The notes beneath the pieces were generated by a model that worked only from the letters and a program-made list of their open reading frames with translations, searched no databases and was not told the origin of the DNA. DNA of 8,022 bases from DASVDK01 sp036562265 [NCBI: Thermodesulfobacteriota bacterium] (GTDB taxonomy: Bacteria > DASVDK01). Made by a program: the position numbers and the translations under genes. This document shows positions 1 to 8,022 of the stretch, piece after piece (the stretch's first letter is position 1; every line of letters starts with the position of its first letter). The DNA is taken from NCBI GenBank assembly GCA_036562265.1, contig DATCKS010000215.1:1-8022 (forward strand), given 5' to 3'.

Positions 1-162
1 GAGCCGGTCCACGTTCCCGCGCACCGCAGCGGCCGGCGGCGCGAACCGCCGATCGGCGGTGGCGAGGGGAGCGCCCTGCCGCCCGGCGCGTGCGAGGGAC
101 CCGCAACCCCGTCCCGGATGCCAGAGGCCGAGCGTCGCGGACGAGGTCCGAACGGCCCGCAT
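1..162 (-). CDS. Possible 5' part of an unidentified gene, faintly phosphoesterase-like
   Basis: An ATG at 162-160 opens a minus-strand frame with no stop for 54 codons, running off the left edge. It begins MRAVRTSSATLGLWHP and ends at the edge with AVRGNVDRL. The last nine residues resemble the GNxD metal-binding motif of YfcE/MJ0936-type metallophosphoesterases (typically AVRGNCD or AVRGNVD). In that family an N-terminus like MRVGVISDTHG would be expected; here the SATLG segment sits where SDTHG should be, and the expected HAGD segment reads RAGR. The metal ligands Asp, His and Asp therefore appear absent, and the spacing to GNVD is a few residues short. It could be a decayed gene, a frame disrupted by indels, a true gene starting further left, or chance in GC-rich DNA where open frames are common. 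It is the same strand as greA and lies beyond the hairpin. Confidence 0.25.
   Translation of the reverse strand, partial: MRAVRTSSATLGLWHPGRGCGSLARAGRQGAPLATADRRFAPPAAAVRGNVDRL
45..60. repeat. Perfect 16-bp palindrome
   Basis: ACCGCCGATCGGCGGT at 45-60 equals its own reverse complement and can form a 6-bp stem with a GATC loop on either strand. It has no U-tract on either side. It might be a regulatory dyad or simply part of coding sequence; in GC-rich DNA such palindromes arise by chance fairly often. Confidence 0.4.
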
Positions 163-190
163 TATGCCCCCCGTGGGGGCAGCCGGGCAA
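161..190 (-). promoter_or_regulatory. Weak sigma70-like promoter candidate
   Basis: On the minus strand, TTGCCC (190-185; 4 of 6 to TTGACA) and CATAAT (166-161; 5 of 6 to TATAAT) are separated by 18 bases. The dyad at 165-181 occupies the spacer and reaches the first bases of the -10 hexamer. Transcription would start near 154 and run off the left edge. Consensus matches this short occur by chance, and the -10 overlaps the candidate ATG at 162, so both cannot serve the same gene simply. Confidence 0.22.
165..181 (-). other. Perfect 7-bp hairpin just before a candidate start codon
   Basis: The minus strand reads TGCCCCC-ACG-GGGGGCA, a perfect 7-pair stem with a 3-base loop. It is followed immediately by TA and an ATG at 162. 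The G-run in the 3' arm is the only possible Shine-Dalgarno-like element for that ATG and is buried in the stem. The role is unknown: it could be a translation-repressing hairpin, a second weak terminator, or an operator dyad. Confidence 0.4.
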
Positions 191-220
191 GGTCGAGGGC
201 CGAGAAGGCGATCGGGAGAC

Positions 221-253
221 GACCCGGCGCCGCCCCGGGGGCGGCACCGGGTC
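221..253 (-). terminator. Probable operon-end hairpin after greA
   Basis: Bases 221-234 and 240-253 form a 14-pair inverted repeat around the loop CCGGG. In minus-strand RNA every position pairs, with one G-U wobble (228/246). It starts 12 bases after the greA stop. The following RNA begins GUCUCCCGAUCG, so there is no real U-tract. It may be a GC-rich terminator of the U-poor type, a Rho-assisted 3' end, or an RNA-stabilising hairpin. Position and stem strength make operon termination the best reading. Confidence 0.65.
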
Positions 254-265
254 ATGAGGTAGGCG

Positions 266-751
266 CTAGTCGAAGGAGATGTCGAGGATCTCGTACTCCT
301 TGATACCCGACGGCACCTTGACCCGCACGGTGTCGTCGAGGCCGTGGCCGATGAGGGCCCGGCCGACCGGCGAGGAGATGGAGATCTTCCCGCTCTTGAT
401 GTCGGCCTCGTCGGCGCCGACGATCTTGTAGCGGACCTCCTCGCCGGTCTCGACGTCGGCGAGGAGGACGGTCGCGCCGAAGACGACCTTCTCGGTGTTG
501 TGCCGGGGAGTGTCGATCACCTGCGCCCGCGCGATCTTGTCCTCGAGCTCCTGGATGCGCCCCTCGATGAACGACTGGCGCTCCTTCGCCGCCTGGTACT
601 CGGCGTTCTCGCTGATGTCGCCGTGCTCCCGCGCCTCGGCGATGGCCTTGATGATCTTCGGGCGCTCGTCTCGCTTGAGTCGCTTCAGCTCATCCTGCAA
701 GGCCTGGTAGCCCTGCTTGGTCATCGGCACGCTGGATCGGTTGACGCTCAT
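266..751 (-). CDS. greA: Transcription elongation factor GreA
   Basis: GreA enters the RNA polymerase secondary channel and stimulates cleavage of backtracked transcripts, rescuing arrested complexes. With the ATG at 751 it has 161 residues, against 158 in E. coli. The N-terminal coiled coil (about 10-80) carries EAREHGDISENAEYQAAKE (39-57), with the tip acidic residues Asp45 and Glu48 that hold the catalytic magnesium. The FKBP-like C-terminal domain (about 86-161) shows FGATV, YKIVGADEAD and ISISSPVGRALIG. An upstream in-frame TTG at 775 was rejected because GGAGG at 763-767 lies between it and the ATG and serves the ATG at a spacing of 11. A later ATG at 724 would cut into the conserved start of the coiled coil. 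It is the last gene before a strong hairpin and is probably co-transcribed with carB. Confidence 0.97.
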   Translation of the reverse strand: MSVNRSSVPMTKQGYQALQDELKRLKRDERPKIIKAIAEAREHGDISENAEYQAAKERQSFIEGRIQELEDKIARAQVIDTPRHNTEKVVFGATVLLADVETGEEVRYKIVGADEADIKSGKISISSPVGRALIGHGLDDTVRVKVPSGIKEYEILDISFD

Positions 752-762
752 TCGACCAAGGA

Positions 763-767
763 CCTCC
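763..767 (-). promoter_or_regulatory. Ribosome binding site of greA
   Basis: GGAGG on the minus strand sits in the 42-base carB-greA gap, 11 bases before the ATG at 751. The spacing is slightly long, but this is the only good site. It decides the greA start over the in-frame TTG at 775. No convincing separate promoter was seen in the gap. Confidence 0.65.
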
Positions 768-793
768 ACGGGCAAAGACCATCCCGTCCGCCG

Positions 794-4009
<3,216 letters not shown>

Positions 4010-4018
4010 GGACCGGAG

Positions 4019-5116
4019 CTATCTCTCCATCGCCTTCATGAACCGCTCGAAGAGGTACCGGGCGTCGTGCGGTCCCGCCGCCGCCTCGGGGTGGTACTGG
4101 ACCGAGAAGACCGGCAGCCGCCGGTGCGCCAGCCCTTCGCAGGTCCGGTCGTTCAGGTTCACGTGCGTCACCGTCACGTCGTCCGGGAGCGACTGCGGGT
4201 CGACGGCGAACCCGTGGTTGTGCGTCGTGATCTCCACCCGGCCGGTCGCGAGGTCCTTGACCGGCTGGTTGACGCCCCGGTGTCCGAACTTGAGCTTGTA
4301 GGTGCGCGCCCCGAAGGCGCGGGCGAGGATCTGGTGGCCGAGACAGATCCCGAAGATCGGCCTCGCCTCGACGAGGCGCCGCACCTCCTCGGCGATGCCG
4401 GGGACCGCCGCCGGATCGCCCGGGCCGTTCGAGAGGAAGACGCCGTCCGGATCGAGCCTGAGAACCTCGTCCGCGGTCGTCCGCGGCCCCACGACGGTGA
4501 CCCGGCAGCCGGCACGGCGAAGCTGGCGCAGGATGCTCGTCTTCATCCCGAGGTCGTAGGCGACGACGTGCCGCCGGGCCGGCGGATAGGGCCCCAGCCC
4601 GTCCGGCTCGTCGAACTCGACCGGCGCCTCGGGGCCGAGCCCGGTGACCAGGTCCTGCCCCGACATGCCGGGCAGCGCGCGCGCCCGCGCGACCAGCGCC
4701 GCCGGATCGTCGGCCGTGGTCGACAGGATGCCGGGCATCGTCCCCACCGTCCGGAGCTTGCGGGTCAGCGCCCGCGTGTCGATCCCCTGGATGCCGGGGA
4801 CGCCGTGGCGCCGCAGGTAGTCGCCGAACGAGCCTTCGGCGCGCCACGAGGAGGGACGCGCCGTGTACTCGCGGACGACGAAGCCCTCGACGTGGACGCG
4901 CGCCGCCTCGGCGTCGAGCGCGTTGACCCCGTAGTTGCCGATCAGGGGATACGTCATGCAGACGATCTGGCCCCGGTAGGACGGATCGGTCGCGACCTCC
5001 TGGTAGCCGGCCATCGGCGTCGTGAAGACGACCTCGCCCGCGCGCTCGCCGTCCGCGCCGAACGCCTCCCCTTCGTAGACCGTGCCGTCCGCCAGCGCCA
5101 GATAGGCCTTCGTCAT
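4019..5116 (-). CDS. carA: Carbamoyl-phosphate synthetase small (glutaminase) subunit
   Basis: CarA hydrolyses glutamine and channels the ammonia to CarB for carbamoyl phosphate synthesis, which feeds both pyrimidines and arginine. It has 365 residues, slightly under the 382 of E. coli. The N-terminal small-chain domain (about 1-150) shows [19 protein letters not shown] (32-50) and [12 protein letters not shown] (111-122). The class I glutamine amidotransferase domain (about 185-365) has SNGPGDP (229-235), the nucleophile Cys258 in GICLGHQ, THNHGF (298-303), and the catalytic pair His342/Glu344 in YHPEA. No good Shine-Dalgarno is seen before the ATG at 5116. Only 7 bases separate it from the upp stop, so reinitiation by ribosomes finishing upp is likely. 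It is followed 9 bases later by carB, its obligate partner. The gene is complete with all catalytic residues. Confidence 0.97.
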   Translation of the reverse strand: MTKAYLALADGTVYEGEAFGADGERAGEVVFTTPMAGYQEVATDPSYRGQIVCMTYPLIGNYGVNALDAEAARVHVEGFVVREYTARPSSWRAEGSFGDYLRRHGVPGIQGIDTRALTRKLRTVGTMPGILSTTADDPAALVARARALPGMSGQDLVTGLGPEAPVEFDEPDGLGPYPPARRHVVAYDLGMKTSILRQLRRAGCRVTVVGPRTTADEVLRLDPDGVFLSNGPGDPAAVPGIAEEVRRLVEARPIFGICLGHQILARAFGARTYKLKFGHRGVNQPVKDLATGRVEITTHNHGFAVDPQSLPDDVTVTHVNLNDRTCEGLAHRRLPVFSVQYHPEAAAGPHDARYLFERFMKAMER

Positions 5117-5123
5117 CGATGGC

Positions 5124-5759
5124 TCACTTCGTCCCGAACTGCCGATCCCCGGCGTCGCCGAGCCCAGGCAGGATGTAGCCGCGCTCGTCGAGCTGCCGAT
5201 CGACGGCCGCGGCGATGATGCGGACGTCCGGATGCGCCCGCTCGACCCGCGCGATCCCCTCGGGCGCCCCGATCACGCAGACGAGGGTGATGTCGCGCGC
5301 CCCCTCCCGCTTGAGGAGGTCGATCGCCGCGACGGCGCTGCCGCCGGTCGCGAGCATCGGGTCGAGCACCAGGCAGCGCCGCTCGTGCACGTCCGGTGGG
5401 AGGTTCGAGTAGTACCGCACCGCCTCGAGGGTGTCGTCGTCGCGGTAGAGGCCGACGTGCCCCACCCGCGCCGACGGCACGAGCCGCAAGAACCCCTCCA
5501 CCATCCCGAGGCCGGCCCTCAAGATCGGCACGAGGACCAGCTTCTTGCCGGCCAGGCGCTTCGCCTTCGTCGCCTCGAGCGGCGTGATGATGCCGACCTC
5601 CTCGAGCGGCAGGTCGCGCGTCGCCTCGTAGCCGAGGAGGATGGCGATCTCCTCGAGCGCCTCGCGAAACTTCTTGGTGGAGGTCTCCACGCTCCGGAGG
5701 ACCGTGAGCTTGTGCTGGACCAGCGGGTGCTCGACGAGAACGAGCCGGCCGCGCGTCAT
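5124..5759 (-). CDS. upp: Uracil phosphoribosyltransferase
   Basis: Upp converts uracil plus PRPP to UMP and pyrophosphate, the main uracil salvage reaction, in the cytosol. It has 211 residues, close to the E. coli length of 208. Visible features are [10 protein letters not shown] (78-87), the PRPP-binding loop [11 protein letters not shown] (132-142), and the uracil-binding C-terminus [13 protein letters not shown] (194-206) ending in FGTK. These separate it clearly from PyrR, which lacks this C-terminus. The frame remains open back to 5891, but the start at 5759 is set by the family N-terminus, by AGGAG 6 bases upstream, and by the ATGA overlap with the pyrC stop. It is followed 7 bases later by carA. 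Its place inside the de novo operon suggests co-expression of salvage and synthesis. The gene is intact. Confidence 0.96.
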   Translation of the reverse strand: MTRGRLVLVEHPLVQHKLTVLRSVETSTKKFREALEEIAILLGYEATRDLPLEEVGIITPLEATKAKRLAGKKLVLVPILRAGLGMVEGFLRLVPSARVGHVGLYRDDDTLEAVRYYSNLPPDVHERRCLVLDPMLATGGSAVAAIDLLKREGARDITLVCVIGAPEGIARVERAHPDVRIIAAAVDRQLDERGYILPGLGDAGDRQFGTK

Positions 5760-7042
5760 CTCCCTCTCCTCTCGCGCTCGTACACCACCCGCCCCTCGAC
5801 GAGCGTCGCCTCCACCCGCCCGGTGAGCCGCCAGCCGCCGAAGGGGGTGTTGCGCGACCGGCTCCTCAACGCGGCCGGGTCCACGACCCACTCGGCGTCG
5901 AGGTCGACGAGGGCGAGGTCGGCCGGCGCCCCCTCGGCGAGCCGGCCAGCCGGGAGTCCCAGCAGCTCGGCCGGCCGGACCGTGAGGGCCGCCAGCGCCT
6001 GTCGCAGCGTGAGGCGTCCGGCGCGGACGAGCGCGAGGGTGAGGGCGAGCTCGGTTTCGAGGCCCAGGATGCCGTTGGCGGCGCGCGCGAACTCGACCCG
6101 CTTGTCGTCCTCGTGGTGGGGCGCGTGGTCGCTCGCGATCACGTCGATGGTGCCGTCGGCGAGCCCCTCGATCACCGCCTCCCGATCGGCGGCCGACCGG
6201 AGCGGCGGGTTCATCTTGGCGTTCACGTTGTAGCCGCGCACCGCCTCGTCGGTCAACGTGAAGTAGTGCGGCGCCGTCTCGGCCGTGACCCGAACGCCCC
6301 GGCGTTTCGCCTCGCGTACGGCGGCGATCCCACCGGCCGTGCTGAGGTGAGCGATGTGCAGGCGCGCGCCGGTCAGTTCGGCCAGCGCGATGTCGCGGCG
6401 CACCATCACCTCCTCGGCCGCCGCCGGCACTCCGGCGAGGCCGAGTTCCGTCGCGACCGGCCCTTCGTTCATGGCCCCGCCCCTCGAGAGCGCCAGGTCC
6501 TCGCAGTGCGAGATGACGACGAGGTCGAACGCCCTCGCGTACTCCATGGCGCGCCGCTGCACCTCGCTGTCCATCACCGGCCGCCCGTCGTCCGAGAGCG
6601 CCACGGCCCCCGCCTCGCGCTGGTAGCCGTACTCGGCGATCTCCTGCCCCTCGAGCCGCCGGGTGACCGCGGCGACCGGGTAGACGCGGGCCAGGCCGGC
6701 CGCCGCCGCCTGCTTCCGGATGAACTCGGTGATGGCGGGGTCGTCGTTGGGCGGCACGGTGTTGGCCATGCAGGCCACGCTCGTCACGCCGCCCGCCACG
6801 GCGGCCGCCGCGCCGGTCGCGATCGTCTCCTTGTACTCCTGCCCCGGCTCCCGCAGGTGGACGTGGATGTCGACGAGCCCCGGCACGACGAGGAGCCCCT
6901 CCGCGGCGAGCACGCGGGCGCCGGCCCGCGGCAGGCCGCGGCCGGTGCCGGCGATCCGGCCGTCCTCGACGAGCAGGTCGGCCACCTCGTCGCGGCCGGT
7001 CGCCGGATCGAAGAGGCGGCCCCCGGTGATGATCAGCTTCAT
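5756..7042 (-). CDS. pyrC: Dihydroorotase, type I, catalytically complete
   Basis: PyrC cyclises N-carbamoyl-aspartate to dihydroorotate, the third step of the pathway. It has 428 residues, normal for the long type I (Bacillus/Aquifex-like) family. The metal-binding set of the amidohydrolase fold is complete: HVH at 60-62 within [10 protein letters not shown], Asp151 in SDDG, His179 in SHCED, His232 in AHLST, and Asp305 in ASDHAPHH. Arg64 and the NPPLR loop (278-282) are the substrate-binding elements. This distinguishes it from the inactive PyrC-like partner (PyrC') found beside some class A aspartate carbamoyltransferases. The frame stays open upstream into pyrB as far as 7768. The ATG at 7042 is chosen because [10 protein letters not shown] is the family N-terminus and a GGGGAGG site lies 7 bases before it. 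The gene overlaps both pyrB and upp by 4 bases, so close coupling, and possibly a PyrB-PyrC complex, is inferred. Confidence 0.97.
   Translation of the reverse strand: MKLIITGGRLFDPATGRDEVADLLVEDGRIAGTGRGLPRAGARVLAAEGLLVVPGLVDIHVHLREPGQEYKETIATGAAAAVAGGVTSVACMANTVPPNDDPAITEFIRKQAAAAGLARVYPVAAVTRRLEGQEIAEYGYQREAGAVALSDDGRPVMDSEVQRRAMEYARAFDLVVISHCEDLALSRGGAMNEGPVATELGLAGVPAAAEEVMVRRDIALAELTGARLHIAHLSTAGGIAAVREAKRRGVRVTAETAPHYFTLTDEAVRGYNVNAKMNPPLRSAADREAVIEGLADGTIDVIASDHAPHHEDDKRVEFARAANGILGLETELALTLALVRAGRLTLRQALAALTVRPAELLGLPAGRLAEGAPADLALVDLDAEWVVDPAALRSRSRNTPFGGWRLTGRVEATLVEGRVVYERERRGR
5766..5770 (-). promoter_or_regulatory. Ribosome binding site of upp
   Basis: AGGAG on the minus strand lies 6 bases before the ATG at 5759 and within the final codons of pyrC. 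It decides the upp start and rejects the 44-residue Arg/Gly-rich extension that the open frame would otherwise add. Confidence 0.75.
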
Positions 7043-7980
7043 GCGGCGGCCTCCCCGCCTCCCGCCAGGGCGAAGAGGATCGCCATGCGGACGGCGACGC
7101 CGTTGGTGACCTGGTCGAGGACGACCGACGCGGCGCCGTCGGCCACGTCGCTCGAGATCTCGACGCCCCGGTTCATGGGACCCGGGTGCATGACGAGCGC
7201 GTCCGGTGCCGCAAGTTCGAGCTTCCTCCGATCGAGCCCCCAGAACCGGCTGTACTCGCGAATCGACGGCACGAACGACCGCGCCATCCGCTCGAGCTGA
7301 AGCCTCAGGACCATGACCACGTCGGCCCCCTCGATCGCCGGCTCGGGCCGGGAGTGGACCCGCGCGCCGAGCGCCGGAAGCCCCGGCGGCAGGAGCGTCG
7401 GCGGCCCCGCCAGGTGCACCTCGGCGCCGAGCGTCGTGAGGGCGTACAGGTTCGAGCGCGCCACGCGGCTGTGCGCGATGTCGCCGAGGATCGCCACCTT
7501 GAGGCCGGCGATCCGGCCCTTCTTCTCCCGAATCGTCAGCGCGTCGAGAAGCCCCTGCGACGGGTGCTCGTTCGCGCCGTCGCCGGCGTTGACCACCGCG
7601 ATCCGCAGCATCCCCGCGAGCATGTGCGGCGCACCCGAGGCCGGGTGCCGCATGACGATCACGTCGGGCCGCATCGCCTCGAGGTTGCGCGCGGTGTCGA
7701 GGAGCGTCTCCCCCTTCTGGACGCTCGACGTCGAGGCCGAGATGTTGATGGCGTCGGCCGAGAGCCACTTGGCCGCGATCTCGAAGGAGGAGCGCGTCCG
7801 GGTCGAGGCCTCGAAGAAGAGGTTCACGACCGTCTTGCCGCGCAGCGCCGGCACTTTCTTGATCGGCCGGCTCGCGATCTCCTTGAAGGCGACGGCGGCG
7901 TCGAGGAGCCCGGTAAGGGTCTCGGCGTCGAGTCCCCGTAGCCCCAGGAGGTGACGGAGCCGCACCCGGGGCGCCGTCAT
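7039..7980 (-). CDS. pyrB: Aspartate carbamoyltransferase catalytic chain
   Basis: PyrB transfers the carbamoyl group from carbamoyl phosphate to L-aspartate, giving N-carbamoyl-aspartate, the committed step of pyrimidine synthesis in the cytosol. The 313-residue length is typical of the catalytic chain. Visible motifs are the carbamoyl-phosphate loop [12 protein letters not shown] (residues 56-67, STRTR at 59-63), the 80s loop with Ser85 and Lys89 (SVQKGET), and HPSQ at 139-142 with the transition-state His139. Further on are [11 protein letters not shown] (166-176, Arg172), RLQ at 226-228 for aspartate binding, and MHPGPMNRG (264-272). The start has a GGAG at 7989-7992, 8 bases upstream, and overlaps the preceding frame as ATGA. 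The stop overlaps pyrC by 4 bases. No pyrI regulatory chain is next to it, so E. coli-style CTP control is not indicated. The gene is intact and the assignment is secure. Confidence 0.97.
   Translation of the reverse strand: MTAPRVRLRHLLGLRGLDAETLTGLLDAAVAFKEIASRPIKKVPALRGKTVVNLFFEASTRTRSSFEIAAKWLSADAINISASTSSVQKGETLLDTARNLEAMRPDVIVMRHPASGAPHMLAGMLRIAVVNAGDGANEHPSQGLLDALTIREKKGRIAGLKVAILGDIAHSRVARSNLYALTTLGAEVHLAGPPTLLPPGLPALGARVHSRPEPAIEGADVVMVLRLQLERMARSFVPSIREYSRFWGLDRRKLELAAPDALVMHPGPMNRGVEISSDVADGAASVVLDQVTNGVAVRMAILFALAGGGEAAA
7050..7056 (-). promoter_or_regulatory. Strong ribosome binding site of pyrC
   Basis: The minus strand reads GGGGAGG here, 7 bases before the ATG at 7042. It lies inside the last codons of pyrB and fixes the pyrC start against the longer open frame that extends back into pyrB. 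Confidence 0.8.
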
Positions 7981-8022
7981 CGCCGGGACTCCGCGCCGCG
8001 CGACGTCGCCCCGCGCCGCGAC
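7977..8022 (-). CDS. 3' end of an unidentified upstream operon gene (partial)
   Basis: A minus-strand frame entering from the right edge reads [14 protein letters not shown] and stops at TGA (7979-7977), which overlaps the pyrB ATG in an ATGA arrangement. Only 14 codons are visible, so the product cannot be identified. The tail is rich in Arg, Ser and Gly and looks like a disordered C-terminus. The same 4-base overlap is used at the pyrB-pyrC and pyrC-upp junctions, which supports a real coupled gene rather than chance. In many bacteria the gene just before pyrB is pyrR, the UMP/UTP-sensing attenuation protein, and that is the leading guess from context alone. The other two frames are also open across these 42 bases, so even the reading frame is uncertain. 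Confidence 0.35.
   Translation of the reverse strand, partial: SRRGATSRGAESRR

Noticed and set aside
1-265. A tRNA or small RNA gene in the region left of greA
   Set aside because: No cloverleaf arrangement, T-loop consensus or CCA-type end was found on either strand; only isolated hairpins are visible.
59-303. Two short plus-strand frames over the greA downstream region
   Set aside because: They are Pro/Arg/Gly-rich translations typical of non-coding GC-rich DNA, cross the operon-end hairpin, and have no supporting motif.
752-775. TTG start giving GreA eight extra residues
   Set aside because: The greA ribosome binding site lies inside this stretch, and the ATG at 751 gives a length and N-terminus closer to known GreA.
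5760-5891. 44-residue N-terminal extension of Upp
   Set aside because: The extension overlaps pyrC in another frame, is Arg/Gly/Ala-rich like other out-of-frame translations here, and the ATG at 5759 has a good ribosome binding site and the family N-terminus.
7043-7768. Long N-terminal extension of PyrC through pyrB (possible fusion)
   Set aside because: It is the out-of-frame reading of pyrB; the real pyrC start has GGGGAGG in front of it and matches normal dihydroorotase length.
6113-7941. Plus-strand frames of 395 and 251 codons opposite pyrC and pyrB
   Set aside because: They are antisense to intact pyrC and pyrB, low in complexity, and show no start signals or recognisable motifs.

Overview
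The window is a compact, leftward-transcribed (minus strand) pyrimidine-biosynthesis operon from a GC-rich bacterium. Coding sense is clear throughout: six full-length, intact housekeeping proteins lie head to tail between about 7980 and 266. Nothing looks mobile, phage-like or CRISPR-related. Strong G/C preference at codon position 3, bacterial Shine-Dalgarno sites and the carB-greA linkage fit a proteobacterial/deltaproteobacterial-type or Methylomirabilota/Rokubacteria-type genome. That placement is an impression from gene order and base composition, not a demonstrated assignment.

Layout from right to left, which is the direction of transcription: the last 14 codons of an unidentified upstream gene overlap pyrB by 4 bases (pyrR is the natural guess, unproven). 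Then come pyrB (aspartate carbamoyltransferase), pyrC (type I dihydroorotase), upp (uracil phosphoribosyltransferase), carA and carB (carbamoyl-phosphate synthetase small and large subunits) and greA (transcript-cleavage elongation factor). The junctions are -4, -4, +7, +9 and +42 bases, so a single polycistronic message with translational coupling is very likely. A strong GC-rich hairpin 12 bases after the greA stop is the probable end of the operon. Positions 1-220 hold no confidently identified gene. An open frame starts at an ATG at 162 on the minus strand and runs off the left edge; it has a faint, partly degenerate resemblance to YfcE-type metallophosphoesterases.

Functionally, CarA/CarB make carbamoyl phosphate from glutamine, bicarbonate and ATP. 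PyrB condenses it with aspartate, and PyrC closes the ring to dihydroorotate. Upp adds the salvage route from uracil to UMP. pyrD, pyrE and pyrF are not in the window. UMP probably inhibits CarB through its conserved C-terminal regulatory domain. The operon promoter and any attenuator lie beyond the right edge.

I do not see a previously undescribed system here. The points most worth a second look are the placement of upp inside the de novo operon, the candidate reading frame at the left edge, and a 4.9 kb open antisense frame that codon usage explains.
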